Assembly (NCBI GenBank): GCA_017470055.1
Contig: JAFUFD010000050.1
Span: 1-64,000 of the forward strand
DNA: 64,000 bases
Origin: Prevotella sp.
GTDB lineage: Bacteria > Bacteroidota > Bacteroidia > Bacteroidales > Bacteroidaceae
Reading direction: 5' to 3'
Positions 54,104-62,197 of this stretch are shown piece by piece. The notes under the pieces were generated by a model. The model was not told the origin of the DNA. It worked only from the letters and a program-made list of their open reading frames with translations, and did no database searches. A program made the translations under genes and the position numbers. Every line of letters begins with the position of its first letter. Position 1 is the first letter of the stretch.

Positions 54104-54156
54104 TTTATAGTTGAAACTGCAAAAAGTGACGAAAAATTTGCAGTTTCAACTATAAA
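54104..54156. repeat. Perfect 20-bp inverted repeat before the ATPase gene
   Basis: Arms 54104-54123 and 54137-54156 are exact reverse complements with a 13-base loop. The right arm contains the -33 TTTG of the gene's promoter. Confidence 0.93.
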
Positions 54157-54168
54157 ACTGTACCTTTG
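54137..54168 (+). promoter_or_regulatory. Promoter of the AAA ATPase gene
   Basis: TTTG at 54137-54140 (TTTG in the hairpin arm), 20 bases, TACCTTTG at 54161-54168. Leader of about 20 bases to the ATG at 54193. Confidence 0.8.
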
Positions 54169-54192
54169 TGGCATCATATAGATGTAGTGGCT

Positions 54193-55398
54193 ATGGAAAC
54201 GATAGAAATTCAACCCCTTTACGATAACTATCATCGTAAGATAGCAAAAGTTGATTTGCGCTTTAAACGCTATCTCTATTCCCAAATAAATTGGAAAGCA
54301 GGTATCATAGGTATTAAAGGGGCGCGGGGTGTAGGAAAAACAACGATGCTGCTTCAACATATTCTTGATAATTTCGAGGATATTGACAAAACATTATATG
54401 CCTCACTTGATGATTTGTGGTTTTCAACTCACTCGCTAATGGACTTAATAGATTGGGCATACCAACATGACATTATGCGGCTGTATCTGGACGAGGTTCA
54501 TCGCTATGAGCAATGGGCAGAGTACCTGAAAAATATCTATGACAACTATCCAGATATGAGCATCGTATATACCAGTAGTTCTTTGCTTATCATGGATAAT
54601 GCGAACGTTGACTTGTCACGACGGCAGACTACATACACCCTCTATGGTATGTCGTTCCGAGAGTTCTTGGAATATGAAGGAATCCTTCATGTAGAGTCTA
54701 TTTATCTCGAAGACCTTTTGGAGAATCACGTAAAGTATGCTATGCGGATACAAAAGGAGATGAAGGTGATGCCATTGTTTGAAGCCTATCTTAGACATGG
54801 GTATTACCCGTTCTATCGTGAGGATATCGAAGACTTCCCCATTCGTTTACGCGCAATAGTGTCTGTTGTTATAGAGAACGATTTACCTGCGGTTGAGAAA
54901 ATCTCGTTCGAGACGATTCAGAAGGTTAAAAGACTCTTGATGATTATTAGTGAACGCGTACCTTTTGAGCCCAATATGTCTGAACTATGGAAACAACTCT
55001 CTACCAATAATGAGTTAGGACTCCGCATGCTCTATGCACTTGACAAGGCGCATGTTCTTAGCCTGTTGATGTCGAAGGCAAAAAACTATAAAACGCTTTA
55101 TAAGCCAGATAAGATATTCTTGGGCAATTCCAATCTGATGCACGTGCTTTGTCCTCAGGTCGATAAAGGTAATGAACGTGAGACATTCTTCCTTAGTCAA
55201 TTGGCAGTGCAGAACGAAGTGAGATATCCCCAACGAGGAGACTTCCTTATCAACGACAAGTATCTGTTTGAGGTTGGAGGAAAGAGTAAGACGTTCGACC
55301 AGATTAAAGACATTCCAAATAGTTATCTTGCTGTGGACGATACGGAAACGGGGCATAAGAATAGAATCCCACTTTGGATGTTCGGATTGCTCTATTAG
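54193..55398 (+). CDS. AAA-family ATPase of the AAA_14/DUF4143 type
   Basis: 401 residues from the ATG at 54193; the upstream in-frame start falls inside the promoter. Walker A GARGVGKT (43-50), Walker B LYLDEVH (97-103), sensor-like IVYTSSS (124-130), RQTTYTLYGMSFREFLEY (typical of this family), and a C-terminal restriction-endonuclease-like region (FLSQLAVQNEVRYPQRGDFLINDKY, given in parts). These ATPases are present in many copies in Bacteroidetes genomes and their function is unknown. The gene stands alone, has an inverted repeat at its promoter and is bracketed by a 41-bp direct repeat. Confidence 0.9.
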   Translation: METIEIQPLYDNYHRKIAKVDLRFKRYLYSQINWKAGIIGIKGARGVGKTTMLLQHILDNFEDIDKTLYASLDDLWFSTHSLMDLIDWAYQHDIMRLYLDEVHRYEQWAEYLKNIYDNYPDMSIVYTSSSLLIMDNANVDLSRRQTTYTLYGMSFREFLEYEGILHVESIYLEDLLENHVKYAMRIQKEMKVMPLFEAYLRHGYYPFYREDIEDFPIRLRAIVSVVIENDLPAVEKISFETIQKVKRLLMIISERVPFEPNMSELWKQLSTNNELGLRMLYALDKAHVLSLLMSKAKNYKTLYKPDKIFLGNSNLMHVLCPQVDKGNERETFFLSQLAVQNEVRYPQRGDFLINDKYLFEVGGKSKTFDQIKDIPNSYLAVDDTETGHKNRIPLWMFGLLY

Positions 55399-55429
55399 TC
55401 TTGTACCGTTTCGTAAGATAGGCTATTTT

Positions 55430-55470
55430 GCCTTGCGCCCTTTACTTATCGGGTTTGCCCCACCTGACGG
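55430..55470 (+). repeat. 41-bp direct repeat, copy 2
   Basis: Identical to 53916-53956. It lies 31 bases after the ATPase stop codon. Confidence 0.95.
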
Positions 55471-55525
55471 TAATAGGTTGATAGTTTTTGCGAAAAATTT
55501 TATAATTCATTTTGTATCCTTATTA

Positions 55526-55557
55526 TTTGGTAGTCTGATCAAGTTTTTGTACCTTTG
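55526..55557 (+). promoter_or_regulatory. Strong promoter before a decayed ORF
   Basis: TTTG (55526-55529), 20 bases, TACCTTTG (55550-55557), then CAACTG. Full consensus, yet only a short broken frame follows. Confidence 0.75.
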
Positions 55558-55591
55558 CAACTGATAAGATATTATTCTTTTCAAAGTAGAT

Positions 55592-55805
55592 ATGGAGGAA
55601 ACAAACAATATGTTATCAGTTCTTGAGAGTTATCCTTATGTGTAGAGGGCTACAACGGAGAACATGCCACGTCGGTCAATGGCACTGGTCGTCCTACCAT
55701 GAAAGATTATTGCTGTAGGCACCAAAATCAAAATGAAAGAACAGCGATGCAGGGAAATCATTGACGAGGTTTACAGTAGATGTGGCGACTTGATGCGGTA
55801 CACGA
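55592..55805 (+). pseudogene. Remnant of an unidentified gene
   Basis: An ATG at 55592 opens 17 codons (MEETNNMLSVLESYPYV) and stops at 55643. Coding-like sequence continues in other frames for about 160 bases without a usable ORF. The promoter is intact, which suggests a gene recently broken next to repeat copy 2. The 539 bases between the ATPase stop and 55938 hold only the repeat, the promoter and this remnant. Confidence 0.4.
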
Positions 55806-55937
55806 TAAACTTATAAACAAGTGGATAATTTGACAGTTTCCACATTCAATATAGATTTTCTATTATAGAATTTGTATAATTGGAAAATATTGTCTATATT
55901 TACACTTTCTAAAAACTTTCTTCATACTCACAAATAT

Positions 55938-56987
55938 TTATTCTAAAACATATCCATATTCTACACTCCGAATCACCGAGTCCCTGTTTTCGTTGATACA
56001 AATCGCAAACGGGCTATAATGCTTTGTCGGAATAATGAATTTGTACTCACATGGAATAGTCGTGTGGTAACGGTTCCTGACTCCCATACTCCAGTTCCCT
56101 TTCCCATCCTTTATCACATCCCTACGAATGTACATGTACCCTCTACTATTGCTTAAACCAACGTGCTCGTATTTTGTTGATCGTGCGCCTTCAATACTTT
56201 GATAGACATTGTAGCCTAAAGACATCGTAGGTAGTAGAAATGCAGCCATCAAAAAGGTCAAGGTAGAGACTACCAATTGCCGAGATTTGTAAAGCATCCA
56301 TCCGCAAACTGCGAAGATGATACAGGCACTCGTTATCAGATAAGCAACTCTCTCTCCATCAACCTTGTACTGCGCTTTGTCAAATACATATAAGCCAATA
56401 AGCATTATCGCATATTCTATCCAATAGGGAGTTCTGCCAAGATGTCGGTTCCAGAAATAATATCCCACAACAGGTAAAGACATTAAGGCATAGAAAGATA
56501 AATACTCTTGCATCTCATAACCAATCAGAAATGCGACGAACAGAGGCAAGGCAATTGACAATAGTAATTTGCCAATGCTTTCCTTAAATACGATTCCACC
56601 AATCAGGTAGTACCACGGATAACCATCGTCTTTAGTCTGTTCTGCAGCATATTGTACAATATAGATAGCCACGGGGATCAGCCATACCCAATAGATGATG
56701 CTTCTCATCAGCGTTCCTGGGAAGGGTGCCATATTTATGACTAAATCATGAAAAGCACCCATATAGATGCAAACACCAAAGAGTAAAGCAAAAGTCAGCA
56801 ATGGAATAATCGCCAGTCGCTCTTTCTTATACAATAGCAATGGTACAATGACTCGTAATAAGAGTGCCATGTCTAATAGCGCACTGACAATCCAGTTCTC
56901 GAAGAGCATGGTATGATTGATTGCAAATAATAAGAAACCAAACATCGCCATGTCGAATACATAAAATGCTTTTCTCAATTCACTCAT
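55938..56987 (-). CDS. Unrecognised polytopic membrane protein
   Basis: 349 residues. About eight to nine hydrophobic segments occupy residues 10-265. The last ~85 residues are soluble (GYMYIRRDVIKDGKGNWSMG, IPCEYKFIIPTKHYSPF) with the look of a periplasmic beta-rich domain. It overlaps the preceding small secreted-protein gene (ATGA), so they form an operon with the next three genes upstream. I do not recognise the family. Confidence 0.7.
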   Translation of the reverse strand: MSELRKAFYVFDMAMFGFLLFAINHTMLFENWIVSALLDMALLLRVIVPLLLYKKERLAIIPLLTFALLFGVCIYMGAFHDLVINMAPFPGTLMRSIIYWVWLIPVAIYIVQYAAEQTKDDGYPWYYLIGGIVFKESIGKLLLSIALPLFVAFLIGYEMQEYLSFYALMSLPVVGYYFWNRHLGRTPYWIEYAIMLIGLYVFDKAQYKVDGERVAYLITSACIIFAVCGWMLYKSRQLVVSTLTFLMAAFLLPTMSLGYNVYQSIEGARSTKYEHVGLSNSRGYMYIRRDVIKDGKGNWSMGVRNRYHTTIPCEYKFIIPTKHYSPFAICINENRDSVIRSVEYGYVLE

Positions 56988-57391
56988 TTCTCATCCTCCT
57001 TTCCTTCATCGTTATTGTCATCCTTAGGCATGCTAATGGTTATAAATTGATTGTTGACTTCTGCCACACCTATCACGCCTTTTGTTGCATCTTCATCCCA
57101 TCCGAAATAGGAGTAATACTCTCCTTCGATTTCTTTTCGGAATGAGAACCATAGATCTTTGTATTCAATCCGTGTTACATTCTCCTGTTTTGAGATGTCA
57201 TAGACACCACACTTTCCATCCCGCCAGACAACACCATATCGGTCGCTGTGTGAACTTACTATCAGACTATCGCATTTGTCTAATGGTATTTGAGGAACTG
57301 GGGGATTAGCAATTGAATCCGCCATCTCATTTTCTTGTGCCACTACATTTGTTGTCAGCAGAATGAGAAATAAAAGTATCAATTTCTTCAT
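56984..57391 (-). CDS. Small secreted protein with WG-repeat-like segment
   Basis: 135 residues with a signal peptide (ILLFLILLTTNVVAQ). The region PQIPLDKCDSL ... DRYGVVWRDGKCGVYDISK resembles a WG (tryptophan-glycine) beta-repeat unit. A closely similar segment occurs in the truncated gene at 59018-59332. Ends in an acidic tail (DDNNDEGKEDEK). Function unknown; coupled to the membrane protein downstream. Confidence 0.7.
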   Translation of the reverse strand: MKKLILLFLILLTTNVVAQENEMADSIANPPVPQIPLDKCDSLIVSSHSDRYGVVWRDGKCGVYDISKQENVTRIEYKDLWFSFRKEIEGEYYSYFGWDEDATKGVIGVAEVNNQFITISMPKDDNNDEGKEDEK

Positions 57392-57408
57392 AAGTATATA
57401 AGTTTGAT

Positions 57409-57978
57409 TTAATCCTGTGTCGCTAATAATGCCTTTCCTTCTGCCTCTTTCCGCATCTCATCCAGTTCATTATAGTCCTGAATGGTCCTAAACTTCACCA
57501 AGACCCTTCCTGTTCTGTCAATGAAACCGTAAATATTCACTTCTTCATCATCCGTCATGCCGAAACCATCCTCATCCATATAGTACCTACCATCAGGATT
57601 CAGTTGCCAGTCCACCTCCGCTACGCCGTTTTCAAACTTTCTCACAAAAGACGGGAAATGGAAATTCAATTCACGAGCAAATCTTTTATCGCTGTCCGAT
57701 AAGTCTGCCAGTGAGTCCCAGTCAATATCATTGGGGGTTACCGTAACCAGTCGCTCTTGCGGATTCATAAACTCGTAAGCCTTTCTCTCCCGATGATCTA
57801 ACAGGTAGCGAGGTTTCCAATATTGGTCTATGACCTCATTTACCACGGACATTTCCTCCCCTAACTCGTTCGTCTCAAATGGTCGTTTTTGGTACTCCTT
57901 TGTGTTTAACTGACCATAAAGTCTTTCTGCAGGACTTTTCCGTCCCATCAGAATGTTTAACAAATCCATCATAGCCAT
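57409..57978 (-). CDS. Unrecognised cytoplasmic protein
   Basis: 189 residues, no signal peptide or membrane segment. NIYGFIDRTGRVLVKFR is WG-like, and the rest is acidic (DEDGFGMTDDEEV). It is in line with its neighbours on the minus strand, 17 bases before the secreted protein gene. No function can be given. Confidence 0.65.
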   Translation of the reverse strand: MAMMDLLNILMGRKSPAERLYGQLNTKEYQKRPFETNELGEEMSVVNEVIDQYWKPRYLLDHRERKAYEFMNPQERLVTVTPNDIDWDSLADLSDSDKRFARELNFHFPSFVRKFENGVAEVDWQLNPDGRYYMDEDGFGMTDDEEVNIYGFIDRTGRVLVKFRTIQDYNELDEMRKEAEGKALLATQD

Positions 57979-58005
57979 AATTCTTATTTTTTTAGATTAT
58001 ACAAT

Positions 58006-58566
58006 TTATTTTGCTTCAATCTGTAGCATTTCATAAAAACGAGAGTTTTGCCAGTCAAGAGAAAGTCCAAGAGTTTTAGTCCCATTTACTTTTTGGTACA
58101 CATTCTGCTTTGGCAGGCAATAATTCCAAGTCAGTTTATCAGGATTGAATACTATCTTGTAGCCATCATTATAATCCGCAAAACGAAATGTTCGGCCATT
58201 ATTCACACTATCGGGATCTTCGCCGCTATGGCTATATGCATACCCTTGTTCAAAGGTCATAACCTCCATGGCTTGAAAAATTTCTTCGGCAGGATAAAAC
58301 TTTCTCTGGTGATTGACGTATCGATGTAGTTCCTTTACTGCATTCCATACCTCGATGGACTCTCCTACCTCTGGGTTATGGGTCCATATATCCGCTCCAT
58401 ATTCATGATAGAGCGAGTCAAAGTATGCTATAATGTTCCGAACCGAATCCACGTCATAGACACCAGGGTAAACCCGAATGTCTTTGGCAGCACTGTCCTT
58501 CTGGCTTATCTCTGAACAACTGACAACCAGTAGCAATCCCCAAATATACCAATACAAGTTCTTCAT
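58006..58566 (-). CDS. Unrecognised lipoprotein
   Basis: 186 residues from the ATG at 58566 (a start 27 bases upstream is possible but would spoil the signal). Lipobox LVVSC with Cys17. The mature part has no motif I know; it contains a long helical stretch (VEVWNAVKELHRYVNHQRKF region) and NSRFYEMLQIEAK at the end. Same operon as its neighbours. Confidence 0.68.
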   Translation of the reverse strand: MKNLYWYIWGLLLVVSCSEISQKDSAAKDIRVYPGVYDVDSVRNIIAYFDSLYHEYGADIWTHNPEVGESIEVWNAVKELHRYVNHQRKFYPAEEIFQAMEVMTFEQGYAYSHSGEDPDSVNNGRTFRFADYNDGYKIVFNPDKLTWNYCLPKQNVYQKVNGTKTLGLSLDWQNSRFYEMLQIEAK

Positions 58567-58597
58567 CCGCTTTACGTTTATATGATGTACCATTTCG

Positions 58598-58960
58598 CTA
58601 ATCCTCTATTAGTTCATAGTTTATAAATTCGGGAAACCATCTGTCAAGGATTGCCTCCACCTTATTTTCAATATCTGGCGTGATATACTTCCTTACTTTA
58701 GATATACATACTCCTATCGAACCTATCTCATCTATCCAACCAATCACTGGAAGCCTCTTTGCATCAAGGATGTCAATAGGCAGTATAAGATATGACAATG
58801 TAGATAGTATTAACATCTTATCGGCTTTTGGTGTCTCTTTTGATATGAGAACAAACCAGAGGGTTAATATCGGTCGTGTGCTTACACGTCCTGCCTTCAG
58901 TGCTAATGTGCTGATTCTGTCCCAAAGGACATCATAATTGACAATTCTTGTTCTGCTCAT
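58598..58960 (-). CDS. YkvA-like DUF1232 protein
   Basis: 120 residues. SYLILPIDILDAKRLPVIGW-IDEIG is the DUF1232/YkvA signature, a short membrane-associated motif. Function is unknown, though the family is often found near envelope or toxin genes. First gene of the 58.9-55.9 kb minus-strand group; no clear promoter upstream. Confidence 0.75.
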   Translation of the reverse strand: MSRTRIVNYDVLWDRISTLALKAGRVSTRPILTLWFVLISKETPKADKMLILSTLSYLILPIDILDAKRLPVIGWIDEIGSIGVCISKVRKYITPDIENKVEAILDRWFPEFINYELIED

Positions 58961-59017
58961 AATCGTTCTTACATTAAGTTTTTTGGTGGTATAGAGAGCA
59001 ATTTTTCTTATTTCCTA

Positions 59018-59332
59018 TCATTGTTCTTTAAAAAAATTATGTTTCCACATTAATAATATACCGATACCACACTTCCCGTCTTTATACACCACACCATAAT
59101 GGTCTGTGATGTCACGTGCCATCAAACTGTCACATTCTTCTAATGGTATTTGTGGAATAGGATTAACACTGTTAATCATATCAGTGCTAATCGTGTCTCT
59201 CACTTGTGTAGAATCTGCATAGTAGATGACACCAGTCTCTACATCTATAGAATCTACAACTTCAACTTCTTGTGCTAATGCCACTAATGGCATCAACAAA
59301 CACACCGTTAATAATCTCAGAGTCATGTTCAT
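59018..59332 (-). pseudogene. Truncated paralogue of the WG-like secreted protein
   Basis: 104 codons: signal peptide (LLTVCLLMPLVALAQ), a divergent linker, then PQIPLEECDSL and HYGVVYKDGKCGI, parallel to PQIPLDKCDSL and RYGVVWRDGKCGV in the protein at 56984. After that the frame ends in unrelated residues (GILLMWKHNFFKEQ). In a shifted frame the DNA reads IINVET, similar to the continuation of the paralogue, so a frameshift and truncation are likely. Confidence 0.6.
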
Positions 59333-59345
59333 TCCCTATTTGTTC

Positions 59346-59781
59346 TTATTTCCTTACCTTTACCATTGCTTCTTGAGCCCATTTCATTCTCAATCGCGCT
59401 TTTTCTCTCGCTTCGATTGCCTATTTCATTTGCAAGCGAGCCTTATCCGAAACTTCATTAGCTCACTTTGTATAAGTTTTAGGCTTATTGTATTTCCTGT
59501 TTCGAGAATAATAGTCACCCTCGCGAAGATAGCCTTGGGCTTTCTTATTATAATACTCAGCTTCACGATCATCCCCCGGCTTTCTTTGTATAGTACTCAG
59601 CCTCGCGCATATATTCTTTAGCCTTTTCCATATAGTATCCATCTTGAGATGACGTGAACAATTCATAATTCACCCATGAAAATGGAGATAGAGCTATAGA
59701 GCTCAAAGCTTTCGTATCTTGTATAGATGAGATATAAACTATAATGAATATAATAAAATACAATATCTGTTTCATGCTCAT
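59346..59781 (-). pseudogene. Frameshifted gene for a repetitive secreted protein
   Basis: From the ATG at 59781: signal-like start (ILYFIIFIIVYISS) then KAKEYMREAEYYTKKAG and a stop. Dropping one G of a five-G run near 59575 joins it to DDREAEYYNKKAQGYLREGDYY and on to KYNKPKTYTK. After a TGA the same frame continues with ANEVSDKARLQMK, a TAG, then AIEAREKARLRMKWAQEA up to a TAA at 59346. Charged ~16-residue repeats run through the whole frame, so one repeat protein has been broken by a frameshift and two stops. Confidence 0.6.
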
Positions 59782-59971
59782 ACCTTCTACTGTTTATAGT
59801 ATAGAGTACAACATGCCTTAATTCCTATCAAAAAAGCACCATATTTGATTTGCCGAATGCTGATGTGTTTTTATCATAAGAGAAAATAAGGTATTTCTCA
59901 TGTATGCTAGGTTACCTCTTTTTGCGTTATCTTGCTCCCCCCCAATCTTTTCCACAAGAATATTTGCATAT

Positions 59972-60010
59972 AAAAACTGTTACTTCAATCCTATAGATTA
60001 GAAGCAACAG
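59972..60010 (-). terminator. Terminator after the two Gly-rich peptide genes
   Basis: Minus strand CTGTTGCTTC (60010-60001) pairs with GAAGTAACAG (59986-59977, one G-T pair), followed by TTTTT. It closes the transcript from the promoter at 60446-60477. Confidence 0.7.
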
Positions 60011-60050
60011 CTTTTTCAATTTCTTTTGATTTCATTGTTTTGTTATCTCG

Positions 60051-60158
60051 TTATTTTCTAAGAAGTCCTCTTGAACCAGGAGGATTACCCCCATTACGTG
60101 AATTGTTAAGAAGCATTAAGACTGCAGCACCTGCTGCCATTAACGTTATTGGATCCAT
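60051..60158 (-). CDS. Small hydrophobic peptide, 35 residues
   Basis: ATG at 60158, TAA at 60051. A hydrophobic segment (ITLMAAGAAVLMLL) is followed by a Gly/Pro/Arg tail (NGGNPPGSRGLLRK). It is the second of two such peptides on one transcript. Size and composition suit a membrane-active peptide or a small regulatory membrane protein. No match known to me. Confidence 0.5.
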   Translation of the reverse strand: MDPITLMAAGAAVLMLLNNSRNGGNPPGSRGLLRK

Positions 60159-60217
60159 AATTGAGTTTTTAGAGTTTATATTAATTTAAATTGGAGTCTC
60201 CTAAGTTAATAACAAGA

Positions 60218-60376
60218 TTAACTCCCACCGCCCAAAGCACCGGCTCCTGCGCCAAGCTTAAAACCTGCTACTGCACCAGCCGGACCGCCAACGACTAATC
60301 CTATAGCTCCTACTACAATGCCAACGCCTATTGCGCGACCTACACCTTGCTTGATACCATCAGTAAACTTACTCAT
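60218..60376 (-). CDS. Small Gly/Ala-rich peptide with GxxxG pattern, 52 residues
   Basis: ATG at 60376, TAA at 60218-60220. After MSKFTDGIKQGVGR comes a run of about 35 residues composed mostly of Gly, Ala, Val and Ile with repeated G-x3-G spacing (GVGIVVGAIGLVVGG, then GAGAGALGGGS). Such glycine-zipper peptides occur among bacteriocins and membrane toxins, but also in harmless membrane proteins. It has a full-consensus promoter about 70 bases upstream and a terminator after the second peptide, so expression is likely. Confidence 0.6.
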   Translation of the reverse strand: MSKFTDGIKQGVGRAIGVGIVVGAIGLVVGGPAGAVAGFKLGAGAGALGGGS

Positions 60377-60445
60377 AATTATTCTGTTTTATTTACGCAA
60401 GCAACGGATGACTTTGTGTTAATCCTTTTGCTTTTGTTTCTGGTG

Positions 60446-60477
60446 CAAAGATATAGGATAATTTAAAATGTCCCAAA
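60446..60477 (-). promoter_or_regulatory. Promoter of the small-peptide transcript
   Basis: Minus strand TTTG (60477-60474), 20 bases, TATCTTTG (60453-60446), then CACC. Full match. The ~310 bases between the first peptide and 60689 hold this promoter and an 8-bp hairpin (60620-60658) only. Confidence 0.82.
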
Positions 60478-60688
60478 TAATTATTTATATTTATTAAGAT
60501 CCTGCAATTAAATCAAATAGTATTCATATAACAACAAAGAAAATACATGAAATTTTTCAATGCGCGACTTTTTGAAAGGAATAGATACGAAAAAATAACA
60601 ATTTGAACTTAGGAGACATCGGACAGTTAAAATAACGACAAGAAAATTGCACTGTTCGTGACATTTTGCAATCATAAAACAGCACTAC

Positions 60689-62197
60689 TTAACAAAATAT
60701 TCGACAACATAAATCCTCAAAATTCATTCTTTCATCTTTATCCCTAAACTGTTTCATCTCTTTATCTAGAAGTTTCTCCTCTTTATTGAATTTGATATAA
60801 ACAACATCTTTACAAGAAAAATTTACCACTGCTTTATTGTCCACAACTGCAACATGATATGCTGCGGGTATATCTTTTAGTTTTTGTGCTATTCTTGAGA
60901 CATCAGTGGCTATTCGCCCTTTTCCATCATACAAATCTCCTTCGGCATTTTCTTTTACCATTGTATATATGGAAGCAAATACCTTTTCAACATCCGTCTT
61001 AAATGTGGTTTTTCTTTTTGTGGCCCGATTAACTGGGACCCCCTTTTTGTATGTTGTAAATATAAGCACCAAAAGATATAGACACATTTGCTTATTACTC
61101 AATGAGAATGTCATTGTTCGTCTTTCATCAAAAACAAATTGAACCTTCTTGTTTCCATAAGAGAAATCAAAAAGAACTTTTGTCAATTTTTCTGTGTTTA
61201 AGACATGAGACATGACAAAATTCAAAAATGTTCTATCAAAACCATGCAGCCTAAAGGGGCGACCGTGCAGTTTTCTTTCAGGGATGTGTAAATCCAACGT
61301 ATATTCCTGATATTTGTTTAAAGCTTTTCTAAGCGTGTTTGATATTGATTCTTCAATTGGAATTAAAATGAAATTTGATTTCTTCCTCGGTTTGTCTTCT
61401 GCTACTACCGAAGTGCTTATTTTCATTAAAAACGATGGGATAAGATTTGTATATAACTTGGCTTTATCAGAAAACAAATCTTTAGCAAAATCTTTTGTGG
61501 CAATATTATCTATATTATCTACTATTTTCTGTGCATCTTGATCCTCATATTTGTGGAACGGGCTAACATAGCGCATTAAAGACTTAAGTTTACGTTGCTC
61601 TCGCTTTTCTTTAAGATAAGAACATACTTTTGGAATATAAATTAAACGCATACCAAAAAGTTCAAGTTGTGATTTGTATTCTCCATAATGTTCTTGCATT
61701 TCTTCATATATCTTATAGTTTTCATTATTGTTTTCTAAATATATTATTTCCGACCTTGCAAATCTGTATTCGTTTTTTTTTATAGAAAAAACAATAGCGT
61801 TACTGTTTAGAGCGTATTCTATTGCTAAGAGAAGCCAAGCCTCACTTAGTGAACAGTGACCTTCGATTGTAGTATAACTCTTATTCTTTTCTACAATTCT
61901 TCCAACGCCAGATATAAGTTTCAACTCTTCTATCAAACATTTTACTTCATTTTTATTATCCCAATTCTGTAGTATCTGTAAAGCATCACAGAAGGTTATT
62001 CTGTTCACTTCAAAACCTCTTTCTGGATTACTTAGCCCATACTTGTCGTTAAGTAAACCATCCATTATATTTAACTCTCTATCACTAACATAACCGTCAG
62101 CGCCTACGATATCAAATATTAGTCTTGCTGCTGCGATACAAAATTCTTTTTTCATTTTTAATAATTCATTTAAGATATAGCGAATTGTTACAGTCAT
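60689..62197 (-). CDS. TerB-like N-terminal domain protein, partner of a dynamin-like GTPase
   Basis: 502 residues. Residues about 15-135 resemble the TerB tellurite-resistance/DnaJ-associated helical domain (EFCIAAARLIFDIVGADGYVSD, EAWLLLAIEYAL). The rest is unrecognised: a basic, mixed alpha/beta region with HGRPFRLHGFDRTFLNFVM and several Lys-rich loops. The ATG at 62197 overlaps the GTPase stop (ATGA), so the two are made together. A second ATG (62155) is possible. AT-rich compared with the core genes, which suggests transfer. Confidence 0.7.
   Translation of the reverse strand: MTVTIRYILNELLKMKKEFCIAAARLIFDIVGADGYVSDRELNIMDGLLNDKYGLSNPERGFEVNRITFCDALQILQNWDNKNEVKCLIEELKLISGVGRIVEKNKSYTTIEGHCSLSEAWLLLAIEYALNSNAIVFSIKKNEYRFARSEIIYLENNNENYKIYEEMQEHYGEYKSQLELFGMRLIYIPKVCSYLKEKREQRKLKSLMRYVSPFHKYEDQDAQKIVDNIDNIATKDFAKDLFSDKAKLYTNLIPSFLMKISTSVVAEDKPRKKSNFILIPIEESISNTLRKALNKYQEYTLDLHIPERKLHGRPFRLHGFDRTFLNFVMSHVLNTEKLTKVLFDFSYGNKKVQFVFDERRTMTFSLSNKQMCLYLLVLIFTTYKKGVPVNRATKRKTTFKTDVEKVFASIYTMVKENAEGDLYDGKGRIATDVSRIAQKLKDIPAAYHVAVVDNKAVVNFSCKDVVYIKFNKEEKLLDKEMKQFRDKDERMNFEDLCCRIFC

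Noticed and set aside
54104-54156. GTTTCAAC/GTTGAAAC words suggesting a CRISPR repeat
   Set aside because: Only one inverted pair, no repeat-spacer periodicity and no cas genes in the window.
59991-60035. 14-codon frame (MKSKEIEKAVASNL) after the second Gly-rich peptide
   Set aside because: It overlaps the terminator hairpin and is too short to support.
60620-60658. Hairpin after the TerB-like gene as its terminator
   Set aside because: Only 8 bp with a G-T pair, a 23-base loop and no T-run.
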